From NCBI GenBank assembly GCA_965261925.1, contig OZ253486.1, positions 3,782,001-3,846,000 on the forward strand: a stretch of 64,000 bases of DNA, read 5' to 3'. Positions 33,896-41,858 of this stretch are shown here, piece after piece. Every line of letters begins with the position of its first letter. The stretch's first letter is position 1. The position numbers were made by a program, and so were the translations under genes. This DNA comes from Bin87 sp965261925. GTDB lineage: Bacteria > Chloroflexota > Dehalococcoidia > Lucifugimonadales > UBA3495. Below the pieces are notes generated by a model. The model was not told the DNA's origin and made no database searches. It was given only the letters and a program-made list of their open reading frames with translations.

Positions 33896-34043
33896 CAGTT
33901 TTCACTCCTCCTGCTCCGATGCGCGTATCACCCCATGCAAGGCCGGTGGGGAGAACCGGCAAGTTCCCAGTCAGAATTCACGCACCGGTTGTGTCCACTG
34001 TGCTTCAGCGCACCATGCGCCGTCGCCCCTCTGGACACGCCCT

Positions 34044-34346
34044 TCAGAACTTGGCGCAGGACCTCCACAGAGCGGCGTTGCGCCTTGGAGTCAGGGGCCG
34101 GATGTCAAACGACGACCGGCCGCGGTTGAGGGACCAGAGCGGGTGGGCCAGCATCTGCGCCAGGGTCGTCTCATGCACGAAAATCCCGTCGGCGGCCAGG
34201 ATACGCGCAATTTCCTGGAGAACTGCGTCCGTGTCCGCCACCCGTTGGCAGGTCCCGAAATCGACAACCACGTCGAACGATACGTCGATGAACGGCATCC
34301 CGCGAGCATCATCTACCCAGATGTGCTCCCTCCCGTGATCATTCAA
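34044..34346 (-). pseudogene. Class I SAM-methyltransferase, C-terminal fragment
   Basis: The frame reads as the second half of a methyltransferase-11-type domain: VDDARGMPFIDVSFDVVVDF, DAVLQEIARILAADGIFVHE, then a natural-looking end. The SAM-binding motif I (GxGxG) that should precede it is absent, and the frame instead begins at the end of the upstream lipoprotein gene. It is therefore a truncated remnant. Confidence 0.6.
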
Positions 34347-35242
34347 CGTGATCCCGGCCGCATTTGTTCGACGTGATGAGGGGTAATTATTGCGAAACGC
34401 GCCTGATGTGTTTCATCCTGCGGTCGTGTTGGGTTGGCCGCGCTGTCGGCTCCGTCGCCGGCGTGGTCGGTTGCGGCGCTCTGCGGCGCCGGGATGTTGA
34501 AGGGAACGTTGAAGTTGGAGAAAGTGACGGTCCGCCAGGTTTCGTAGGCTTCGAGGTCGCCGTAAGCGGGGAAGATGCCGTAGATCGAATACTGGTGGAT
34601 CAGACCGTCGTCCTTACCGATCCATGCGGTGAACCGTTCCTGGCCGGCGAGCACCTGGTTACGGGGCGCGCTGATGCCCCGGCGGACCTCCTCGGACAGC
34701 CGGTCAATGTCGCCCCAGATCTGTTCCGCTTTCCTTTCCATGTTGGTATGGGCGGTGATCTTGGTTACGTTGACGTTCTGGAACAATTCGTCTCCGATGA
34801 CTGTCACAGCTTCCAGGTTACTGATCAGTTCCGCGTGGGCTTCGGAAGCGAGTTTGGGCAGCTCCAAGCCTGGTGTGCTGCCTCCCCATTCGTGCCATGG
34901 TTCGTTTGGCCCGTTCCGTTCGTATTGCTTATCGGGTAAGACCAGGTGTTCGACGTAACCCAGCGTAGTCTGAATCTTGAGATGGATGCCCTGGTCAGCG
35001 ACCACGTGACCGGTCACGGTCGAGGCGAACACGGCCGGGTCGTCTTCGGTTTGCGGCGTCTGGCCGGACGAAATGACATAGGTATAGGTCCTGAAGACGG
35101 TTTGCTTGGCGGCGGCGGACTTGAGGAGTTGGGATGCGTCTACCGGAGGATTGCTCCTGGCGCAGCCGGCTATCGCCAATGATGAAACGGCGGCAAGCGC
35201 GATGATAGCGGCTCCGATCAGGGCCTTTCTCGCAGCCATCAT
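34343..35242 (-). CDS. LppX/LprG-like lipoprotein
   Basis: From ATG 35242 (MMAARKALIG) a signal peptide leads to the lipobox LAIAGC (Cys at ~residue 27). The mature part (DASQLLKSAAAKQTVFRTYT, YVISSGQTPQ, GHVVADQGIHLKIQTTLGYV, EHLVLPDKQYERNG) has the order of strands seen in LppX/LprAFG lipid-binding lipoproteins. A longer in-frame start at 35326 lacks support. The tail (PHHVEQMRPGSR) may have been altered by fusion to the methyltransferase remnant. Confidence 0.65.
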   Translation of the reverse strand: MMAARKALIGAAIIALAAVSSLAIAGCARSNPPVDASQLLKSAAAKQTVFRTYTYVISSGQTPQTEDDPAVFASTVTGHVVADQGIHLKIQTTLGYVEHLVLPDKQYERNGPNEPWHEWGGSTPGLELPKLASEAHAELISNLEAVTVIGDELFQNVNVTKITAHTNMERKAEQIWGDIDRLSEEVRRGISAPRNQVLAGQERFTAWIGKDDGLIHQYSIYGIFPAYGDLEAYETWRTVTFSNFNVPFNIPAPQSAATDHAGDGADSAANPTRPQDETHQARFAIITPHHVEQMRPGSR

Positions 35243-35403
35243 GCCCTGAAGTCTAACAAAATGGCGGATTTTGTTGTCGACGCCGGTTGCCTGGCACGAC
35301 CATGATCGTACCAGGGGTGGAGGCAAGCTGCCGCTGCTGTGTCTCCGACTACTGAAGCTTTCTTGTTTTCCGGCGGACGCCGCCGTTCATGTGATGGTCG
35401 CGA

Positions 35404-35718
35404 TCAACGCAGCCAACCTCGGGTCGCCCGGATCATAGCGACCGGGATGGCGATGACGCCGCTGAACGCGGCCAGCCAGGCAACTCCGCTCGCCAGGATT
35501 TCGGGCGCGAAGATCAAGACCAAAGCAATGCAACCGGTGATCAGACCCACGCTGGCCGTACCAGTAAACATACCCACGAGAATGCTGTCCCAGCGTCCAC
35601 GGGAGCCATCTCCCCGGAAAACCGCGATGCCGACTGGTAGCAGGAATGCGAACCCAAAAACGACAATCAACGCAATGTACAACACGGCGCGATTGTGGCC
35701 TTCCCATCCCCAGAGCAA
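35404..35718 (-). CDS. Small multi-helix membrane protein
   Basis: The 104-residue product has three clear membrane helices: AVLYIALIVVFGFAFLLPVG, VGMFTGTASVGLITGCIALV and VAWLAAFSGVIAIPVAMI. It has a charged loop (RGDGSRGRWDS). No family is recognised. A competing frame on the same strand in this interval is Arg-rich and unlikely to be coding. Confidence 0.5.
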   Translation of the reverse strand: MLWGWEGHNRAVLYIALIVVFGFAFLLPVGIAVFRGDGSRGRWDSILVGMFTGTASVGLITGCIALVLIFAPEILASGVAWLAAFSGVIAIPVAMIRATRGWLR

Positions 35719-35766
35719 CGGGGCGGCTCAATCATGCTCCAAATGGCGGGGTCCGGGCATTCTGAA

Positions 35767-35853
35767 CTCCAATCCACCGAAAAGATGAGCGTGGCAGCGT
35801 GCTGAAGGGATGAAAAGGTGCTCCCACGCTTCGGGGATAATGGTTTTTGGACT
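35767..35853. mobile_element. Solo left end of an IS1380 element
   Basis: About 87 bases match the left end of the IS1380 element at 5133 almost throughout, including CCAATCCACCGA, GCGTGCTGAAGGGATGA and CTTCGGGGATAATGGTTTTT. They stop before the transposase start. It is a deletion relic or a small non-autonomous derivative. Confidence 0.75.
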
Positions 35854-35871
35854 CTCCACTAACCGGGTTTT

Positions 35872-36054
35872 TCAGGCCGCTGCCGGTGCGTTGAGGGGCG
35901 CGTCCGTAGGATTGTCCTCGGCATCGGGGAGAGGCACCAACTGATAGCCCAGTTGGGCGGCTCGGCGTTTAGCTGCGCGTAGCGCACGCTGCTGGTACTG
36001 ACACTCGTAGTATTCAGCGCCGGCATCCACGTACTCCTGCCCGAAGCGCAGCAT
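35872..36054 (-). pseudogene. Probable transposase C-terminal remnant
   Basis: A 60-residue frame (FGQEYVDAGAEYYECQYQQR, ALRAAKRRAAQLGYQLVPLP) resembles the tail of IS transposases, where a tyrosine-rich turn and RRAAxLGYxLVP closing motif are common. The family cannot be named. It sits directly beside the IS1380 relic and has no upstream catalytic domain. Confidence 0.4.
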
Positions 36055-36122
36055 GGAATAGGGGTATGATCATACGCTGAGGCCGCAATGCCTCAAGGTC
36101 CCGGACCGTCGAAGGCGCGGGT

Positions 36123-36830
36123 CTACCGCTGGTTGTTTTGTGACTGCAATGGCTTTATCCGCTCCGGTATGGTAATTCGCACTGGGCCGCCGTCGGCCAG
36201 CAGCACCGAATCAGGCAGGCGGCCTGGATTCGGCATCAGTCCTTGCGTGAGGGCCGCGAAGTCGCATTCCACATCGTACGCATACGGGGCATTCAGCAGC
36301 CATGGTTCCCGTTCTGCCGCGTAGCGCCGCGGGTTTCGCCGCGGCTGGTAGGCCCATTGGCGCGCGGTAATGAACTCTTCCAGGCTGTCCGGCTCAGACG
36401 GCTTCCACAGCTCCGACGCCGTGGCCTTCATGTGTCCGTTGGGCCATTGGTATTCCACCTCATCCCATGTGCAGGAGTTGTCGGCCGAAATCGCCAGCTT
36501 GCGAAACGGCTCTCGCCAAAGTACTCGAGCGGCCATCGCGGTCAGGCGGTGCGCGATGTACTGTCTGATGAACAGCACGCCAGGAGGCCCGCCTTGTACA
36601 GGCTTCACATAGCTTCGAATGTTCACCTGCCGGAAGTTCCTCGGGCGTAGTGCGACGCCGGCGCACCGGTGATCCGACACCGTCAGGCCCACCAGGCTGA
36701 CGTAAGCGCGGTCGTGCCAGCAGTGCGGAATCAGGCCCGGGGTAAGCAGCGGCTTGATTGCGTTGGGCTCCACAGCCCACGAGCAGATCAGCAGGTTGGA
36801 CCATTGAAAGGAGATCGGATGTAGCATCAT
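36123..36830 (-). CDS. DUF2071 (YqjF-like) protein
   Basis: From ATG 36830 the 235-residue protein follows the DUF2071 pattern: FQWSNLLICSWAVEPNAIKP, LLTPGLIPHCWHDRAYVSLV, RPRNFRQVNIRSYVKPVQGG, and the later DSLEEFITARQWAYQ and EPWLLNAPYAYDVECD. The fold is related to acetoacetate decarboxylase, but the family has no established reaction. The ATG follows GAAAGGAGATCG. It is complete. The ~260-residue reading from 36908 is less likely. Confidence 0.8.
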   Translation of the reverse strand: MMLHPISFQWSNLLICSWAVEPNAIKPLLTPGLIPHCWHDRAYVSLVGLTVSDHRCAGVALRPRNFRQVNIRSYVKPVQGGPPGVLFIRQYIAHRLTAMAARVLWREPFRKLAISADNSCTWDEVEYQWPNGHMKATASELWKPSEPDSLEEFITARQWAYQPRRNPRRYAAEREPWLLNAPYAYDVECDFAALTQGLMPNPGRLPDSVLLADGGPVRITIPERIKPLQSQNNQR

Positions 36831-37012
36831 CGGTTCTCTTTGTTGCAATGCGTTGGGTGCAGCGCGAATCGCCTCGTCATGGCAGGCGAGGGGTCCCGCC
36901 GGCATCACACGTATGGGTCAGAGAGGACCGCCGCGCTGACCTTGCAAGACCCTGGTACGACCGGCGCACGCCGACCTGCCTGGGGGGTGCCTCACGCCAT
37001 CGTAACAACCCT

Positions 37013-37276
37013 TTAGCACCGTCCCGGTCCGTAAGAAAAGGATCGTTCACGGTCAGCCTCTGAACGAAACAGGCGCTTGAACCTGTCGACCATCGGACGC
37101 AATAAGGGCTCCCTCCAATCTGCGTGTCCGAGCAACCTGGGCCTCGACTGCTCGAAAACCACCGCTTCTTGCGGAATCCCCAGATCGCCCACAACCCGTC
37201 GAGCGTCAACGATCAGGGACTCGTCCCTTAGCCCGAAGCGGATACGATTGCAGATTTCCAGCACAGCGCCGGTGGT
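37013..37276 (-). pseudogene. Truncated gene fragment abutting the IS4-like element
   Basis: A minus-strand frame emerges from the left end of the IS4-like element and continues ~85 residues (LEICNRIRFGLRDESLIVDA, then VVGDLGIPQEAVVFEQSRPR and REPLLRPMVDRFKRLFR) to a stop at 37013. The 5' part has been lost at the insertion. Composition is that of a real protein C-terminus, but I cannot identify the family. Confidence 0.35.
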
Positions 37277-38730
37277 CTCGACTTTGTACGATTAGGCAGC
37301 GTAAGCGAGGGCGTCGATCATCCTGCGGTACACTCCGCGCGGGAGTTTTATCAGTTCAGGGCTGGGCTCGGACGTGGCAAAAGTCTCCTGCTGTGCCCAG
37401 ATGTGCCGTCGGACCAGGGCAATGGCGTCGGCGAAAGTGGGGTTGGTTTTGGCATACCATGCCGTGGTCCGTGGCGCTATGCCGCCCTGTTGTTCAATCA
37501 AGACATCCGCCGCCAGGGTCACCACGCTGAACAAACCAAAGAGTGCTGGGGTGGTTCTGGCGATGGCACGCTCGGACCACTGGCGCTGGGTTTCCATACC
37601 CAGGTGAGCCCGCAGTTCCTCAAAGGTCACCTCGACCTGCCACCGCAGCATATACCACTGCACGATCTGCAGGGGGTCGGCGTCGATGTCGGTGCACAGC
37701 AAAGCATGGGGTCCCAGGGATTCCTCAAGGTGCCTGATCACGACCCAGCGCAGGTGAACCGACGGGTAGCCGCCGCGGTACCACAACGCCACGCCTGAGG
37801 TCAGCTCGATCATGAGATCGGCGCCGTCGGATGTGGTGGCGCGGCAGGGGGTCCATGGGGTGGCGGGATCGTCCAGCACCGCCGTGGGGCTGGGCAGTCG
37901 CGCGCCCACCACGCGGGGCCGGCCGATCTGACCAGGCCGTCGCGGCGGCGCGGGCTGGTACAGGGATGCGTCTTTGCGCAGTTTGGTGATGACGACAATG
38001 GGCTTGGACATGCTCTGGCAGTGGAGCAGGAAGTCGCGCTTGGCGTAGCCGCCGTCGCCGACTACCACCAGGTCCCGATCCGGCAGCCACCGACGCAGGC
38101 AGTCCAGCATCTGCTGCGCGTAGTCGGTGAACCGCTTATGGCGACGACCCCTGAGCCAGTCATAGCGGTTCGAGGGCACCAGCGCGGTCAGGAACGGCAA
38201 CGCCCAGTGGCGACCGGCCCACCCGATGCGCGTCAGCAACATCAGGCTGACCCATTGCAGTCCGGGAGTCATCACCACCTGATCGTCCGTGGAACGCACC
38301 GGGTCCCGGTACTTCCCCTTGGCCGCAATCTTTGGGCCCCAGCGTCGTTCCACCGTCTCGTCGATGCCAAACACCAGCGGCTCGTTGGACGCACCCAGGC
38401 GGCCAACCGCCAGCAGCAACAGCACCCGGCTCAGTTGCAGCGGCCGCCAGCGGGCCCGGTTGAGCACTTGGTGAAAGATGGCGAAGTCGCCGTTCTGACC
38501 AATCCCCAAGATGCTCAGCGCGGAGGACACTGTGCGCTTGCCGGGAGACAGGATCGCTCCCACCACCAGGAGTTCGGCTTTGCGCCAGGTCCTGCGGTCG
38601 AACAGATGCTCAAAGGGTAGCAGCAGGGTTACAATGACTGCGGGTAGGGTAGGCATGCTTGACCTCTTGTAGTGATTTGGTCAAGTTTACCCTGCCCTTA
38701 TAACTTTTCTAGTTTTTGTACAAAGTCGAG
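37277..38730 (-). mobile_element. IS4-like insertion sequence with 13-bp perfect ends
   Basis: CTCGACTTTGTAC at 37277-37289 is inverted perfectly at 38718-38730, giving a 1454-bp element with one transposase gene. The flanks (AGCGCCGGTGGT and CGAGCCGTAAAC) show no target duplication, and the two flanking gene fragments are unrelated. This suggests recombination or deletion after insertion. Confidence 0.8.
37292..38656 (-). CDS. IS4-like DDE transposase
   Basis: The 454-residue transposase shows catalytic Asp in VFGIDETVERRWG, Asp in LVVVGDGGYAKRD and Glu in the YREK-like region WYMLRWQVEVTFEELRAHLG. The N-terminus (FEHLFDRRTWRKAELLVVGA, ILSPGKRTVSSAL) is typical of this DDE_5-type group, common in Chloroflexota and other soil and marine lineages. 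The frame is complete. Confidence 0.88.
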   Translation of the reverse strand: MPTLPAVIVTLLLPFEHLFDRRTWRKAELLVVGAILSPGKRTVSSALSILGIGQNGDFAIFHQVLNRARWRPLQLSRVLLLLAVGRLGASNEPLVFGIDETVERRWGPKIAAKGKYRDPVRSTDDQVVMTPGLQWVSLMLLTRIGWAGRHWALPFLTALVPSNRYDWLRGRRHKRFTDYAQQMLDCLRRWLPDRDLVVVGDGGYAKRDFLLHCQSMSKPIVVITKLRKDASLYQPAPPRRPGQIGRPRVVGARLPSPTAVLDDPATPWTPCRATTSDGADLMIELTSGVALWYRGGYPSVHLRWVVIRHLEESLGPHALLCTDIDADPLQIVQWYMLRWQVEVTFEELRAHLGMETQRQWSERAIARTTPALFGLFSVVTLAADVLIEQQGGIAPRTTAWYAKTNPTFADAIALVRRHIWAQQETFATSEPSPELIKLPRGVYRRMIDALAYAA

Positions 38731-39242
38731 CGAGCCGTAAACCGAGGAAATAGCGCGGACCGTCGTGGTCGCGGTTCCGTTGGTTGACCGGCGCCTCCAG
38801 CGCCACGTCAACCAACCGCCGGATGGTTGGTTCTTCATCGAGGGTGGCAAGTACCGTCATCTGGTCGTCATCATTCAGTATGTCGATGGCTGCAACCTTG
38901 CCCCGTATATCGAGCAGGTCCTTGCCGGATCTGGCCAACGGGTTGGTATCGGCTTCATATAACGTCGGCCGGCCCTGCTCCAATGTTGCCAACCGCAACT
39001 TCGGTGAGTAGCCCTTGACCGCATAGACCGGATTTCCCGGATTCAGGAAGGTGGCGTCGCCGTACTGGTAGCGATACTACGGGCTCACATACCCGTCGCC
39101 CTTGAAGGCGATACGGTAGAGCTCTGCGCCCAGGTGTTCCGTGGTGGCCCTGTTCAACCCCTGATTCGGGCCATGCGGTGGTAGGACAAAGAGCGGCGAC
39201 TGCAATCGCCGTCTTTGTGTTTAAAGGGTTAGGTTCATTCAT
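38731..39242 (-). pseudogene. Secreted protein gene broken by the IS4-like element, a stop and a frameshift
   Basis: The 3' part before the IS reads VDVALEAPVNQRNRDHDGPR and YFLGLRLA, a clear paralogue of the gene at 63424-64000 (VLEAPVSHSSRDRDGPRYFL). Going upstream, YQYGDATFLNPGNPVYAVKG is preceded by an in-frame TAG near 39076. Another frame carries the N-terminal start at 39242 (MNEPNPLNTKTAIAVAALC). Loss of the C-terminus at the IS end (38730) plus these lesions makes it a pseudogene. Confidence 0.7.
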
Positions 39243-39247
39243 ACCTC

Positions 39248-39493
39248 CTACCTGCTCAATCGGGCCAATTCTTCATGCCCTGCCCATGTAAATTGCTGGA
39301 TGATGATTTCGCCCGTCCCAGTTCTGGGGTCGATGCCCGTGATGAAACCGGCGTCGTAGCAAAGCCGGACGTGGCTCATCGTAACGGCGTCATCAATGTC
39401 CGGGAATTGGGGATTGGGGATGTCAAAACCCTGCTGGTCATTAACCTCGACATATTCCAGTATCCGACGAATCAAATTGGGGTTACGTCTCAT
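39248..39493 (-). CDS. DUF2513 protein
   Basis: Start ATG 39493 follows GAGGTCGAAAG, and ATG-less extension to 39508 is disfavoured. The 81-residue protein matches DUF2513: NPNLIRRILEYVEVND, then VTMSHVRLCYDAGFITG and IIIQQFTWAGHEELARLS. This is a short winged-helix-like phage and plasmid family of unknown role. It lies just downstream of the CAP-like lipoprotein gene, separated by 21 bases. Confidence 0.8.
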   Translation of the reverse strand: MRRNPNLIRRILEYVEVNDQQGFDIPNPQFPDIDDAVTMSHVRLCYDAGFITGIDPRTGTGEIIIQQFTWAGHEELARLSR

Positions 39494-39514
39494 CTTTCGA
39501 CCTCGCACGTGTAC

Positions 39515-40303
39515 TCATTTCCCACACAGAATGATTACGCCGGGATGATTCCCTCGCGCTGGATGGGACATCTTGGTATTGACCGCCGCTCCATACCCCA
39601 TGTGGGTGTAGTTGCCGAGAAAGAGCGTGTCCCAATCCGGCCACTCCATCCACCAGAATAGATGAGTAGCATAATCCTCATTGGCCGCTGCCCAGATTGT
39701 CGCATTGGGTAGATACAGCGCATCCGCCATTGCCAATGCCTCTTCGCGCGTTTTGCGAGGATTTGGGTCGGGATACCCGGTGGTCAAAACCATCGATTCC
39801 CTGCATTGCACTCCCTGGTCGAACAGCAACGGTTCCACCGATAGTCCACTGTTCCATGCGCCGCGCTCCGCATGAATTTGCGCCGCCATCTCCAGCCCCG
39901 TTTCGACTCCAAGAGGGAACTCGCTGACCGCGGCACGAATCGTATTGATGGCGTCATACAACTCGGCATGGACGCTGCTGGGAGTATCTGTCGGATTCTG
40001 TGTTGGTTCAGTTGTTGGAGTTAGCGTTGGTTCTACGGCTGCAATCGGCGTTGGTTCCAGTGCTACCGTTGGCGTCGCGGGAGTTGGCACGGACGTTGTT
40101 GCACTCACCGGACCAGCATCTGAAGGAGCGCGTTCACCGGAGGGCACATTTTGCATCTGAACCTCCGTTGCGACCCGCTGCGTTTGGAGCGTCGATTCAA
40201 CTGCCGCGTTACCGCCGCCCGTCGCCGGCGCAGCCGGCGCACAGGCCAACGCCCATAGCAATATCGGAAACCACCAAATGGATGCGAGCTTCGCGTTGAT
40301 CAT
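39515..40303 (-). CDS. Secreted lipoprotein with Pro/Thr linker and CAP-like domain
   Basis: The signal peptide ends in LLWALAC, a plausible lipobox. A linker rich in Pro, Thr and Ala occupies residues ~25-110 with PTP-type repeats. The C-terminal ~145 residues (LYDAINTIRAAVSEFPLG, LEMAAQIHAERGAWNSGLSV, YTHMGYGAAVNTKM and a closing strand HPGVIILCGK) are arranged like CAP/SCP secreted domains, although the family assignment is tentative. The frame is complete. Confidence 0.6.
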   Translation of the reverse strand: MINAKLASIWWFPILLWALACAPAAPATGGGNAAVESTLQTQRVATEVQMQNVPSGERAPSDAGPVSATTSVPTPATPTVALEPTPIAAVEPTLTPTTEPTQNPTDTPSSVHAELYDAINTIRAAVSEFPLGVETGLEMAAQIHAERGAWNSGLSVEPLLFDQGVQCRESMVLTTGYPDPNPRKTREEALAMADALYLPNATIWAAANEDYATHLFWWMEWPDWDTLFLGNYTHMGYGAAVNTKMSHPARGNHPGVIILCGK

Positions 40304-40393
40304 CCCGACTCCCGAGAGATTTGCCCTTGAGGGTCATCGCCAATCGTGCCGCTACGGTCAGACTACAATGTCCCCAGCAGATGGGGGCTGGCG

Positions 40394-40645
40394 TTACCGT
40401 TCAAGCGGTGCATTTGAGAAATCGCTGAATCCAGATGCGTCGATCGTAGCCACGATTTTGCCGATGTCGCCATTGACGATATGTTCTTCAACCAGGGTCG
40501 GGAATGCTTCTCTGTCGTTTCGTGCAGCCCTAGCCCACTCCGCCACAGTTTCATCGGGTACTTCAACCACTTCGACCTCCGCCCCTCCCTGTAGGTAAAT
40601 CCATCGCCGCTCCCTGCCCGGCATCAAGATGAAGTATTTGGGCAT
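40394..40645 (-). CDS. Small hypothetical protein
   Basis: ATG 40645 is preceded by GAGGTAATC. The 83 residues (MPKYFILMPGRERRWIYLQG, VEVVEVPDETVAEWARAARN, HIVNGDIGKIVATIDASGFS) are well balanced in composition and look coding, unlike the Arg-rich upstream extension. No family is recognised. Confidence 0.5.
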   Translation of the reverse strand: MPKYFILMPGRERRWIYLQGGAEVEVVEVPDETVAEWARAARNDREAFPTLVEEHIVNGDIGKIVATIDASGFSDFSNAPLER

Positions 40646-40724
40646 GATTACCTCGTAACCCTCTCTCCGATTGTCAGCAATCAGGGCAGGGATGCTACCA
40701 TAGCCATCATCTACTACGCGATGG

Positions 40725-41530
40725 AACCGTCCCGGGCGTAAAACTCCGCTTCGCCCCGGCCGCTGCCGCCTTCCTGCTCGCAGCCACTGTCTTATCCGCG
40801 GGCTCGACCCATCTTCGGTAGGTCGCAACGGCAGCGGCGGTTGGTGCCGACTATTATGCCTGGTACCAAACCCTGGCCCTGGCTGGAGCAACCGGCGCTC
40901 CGGTTTGGGGTGTGGCGGCCGATTTCTTTTCGGTACGCCGGCTGATCACGGCTCTGGCGGCGCTTTCTCTGCCGGCCGCGGCATGGGTCTGGCTTTCTGA
41001 TGACCCGGCAGGAGGCGCGCTTCTCCTGTCTTTGGTCCGCGGCGGCCTGATCAGCCTTCCTTGGGTGCTGGCGGCGGATCTCCTGCCCTACCGGCATTTC
41101 GCGAAGCTCGCTCTGGCCATCACCCTGCTGGGCACGTTGGGCGGACGGCTAGGCTCACTCTACCAGGGTGCGGCAATGGTTTGGGGATGTGGGTCATTCA
41201 TCTGGATCGCCCAGGGCAATCGCGTCTTATCGTGTTCGGCATAACAAGCGATGCAAAGTATTAGTATCACAGATGTCGGCCACGGTTTATTACCGTTTGA
41301 GCGCCGATGCCAGCCTCGATTACCGTCGAAATGGGCGGTCGCAAAGCTCACCACCTGCATTTTCGAGTAACGAGATACCTTTTCCTGTCAGCGCCAGCTG
41401 TTATTCCGCCAAACTCAATTTAGACGCGATTGCCCTGCTGGATCGCCCTCGTGGAGAGCCTTGCGTTGGCGGCGGTGGTATCCTTCCGGCCGACTGATGG
41501 AGGGATTGGCGGCTGGGCATGGTGGTGGAG
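40725..41530 (+). pseudogene. Duplicated fragment of the MFS transporter gene
   Basis: This stretch matches the 3' half of the MFS gene at 54506-55714 (from about 55097 to its end) at the DNA level. Shared peptides include LPAAAWVWLSDDP and LLLSLVRGGLISLPWVL. It lacks the 5' half, contains an in-frame TAG near 40821, and is interrupted by the 226-bp MITE at 41212-41437. It is a decayed partial duplication ~14 kb from its source. Confidence 0.85.
41212..41437. mobile_element. 226-bp MITE with ISAs1-like ends
   Basis: CAGGGCAATCGCGTCT begins at 41212 and its inverted copy ends at 41437. The 10-bp CTGGATCGCC is duplicated at 41202-41211 and 41438-41447. The MFS copy at ~55577 has a single uninterrupted site, confirming the insertion. 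No coding capacity. The ends and 10-bp duplication resemble ISAs1-family elements (inference). Confidence 0.85.
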
Positions 41531-41858
41531 CAGTCGGTCACAGTGCGAAGGTCGGAGGTGACGGTGAAACGGTCGGGGCAAGTACAGTTTTCAGCTGTAC
41601 GGGCGATCTCCGACACCTGCCGCTACGCCCGATTTTGAGGGTGTCTCCGACGTCAGAGCCCAGTATCCTGGGTGGGAGCGCCACCATGATGCGTCTTTCT
41701 TGTATCCATGTCCTGGGCTGTCCCGCGTCAACTTTACTCAGGTGACGGGGCTTTGATACTCTCGGCTGGATAGAGGGAGTGTCCCCGCTGCGTAGTTTGT
41801 TGACAACTTGGACAATTGGTGGGCGGGCAGAGTCCGTTTCCCGAATGGAGTTGGTGCC

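Noticed and set aside
37013..37276. Rieske oxygenase alpha-subunit C-terminus
   Set aside because: The phrase AVVFEQSRPRLL recalls that family, but the match is too short to support it, so the fragment is left unidentified.
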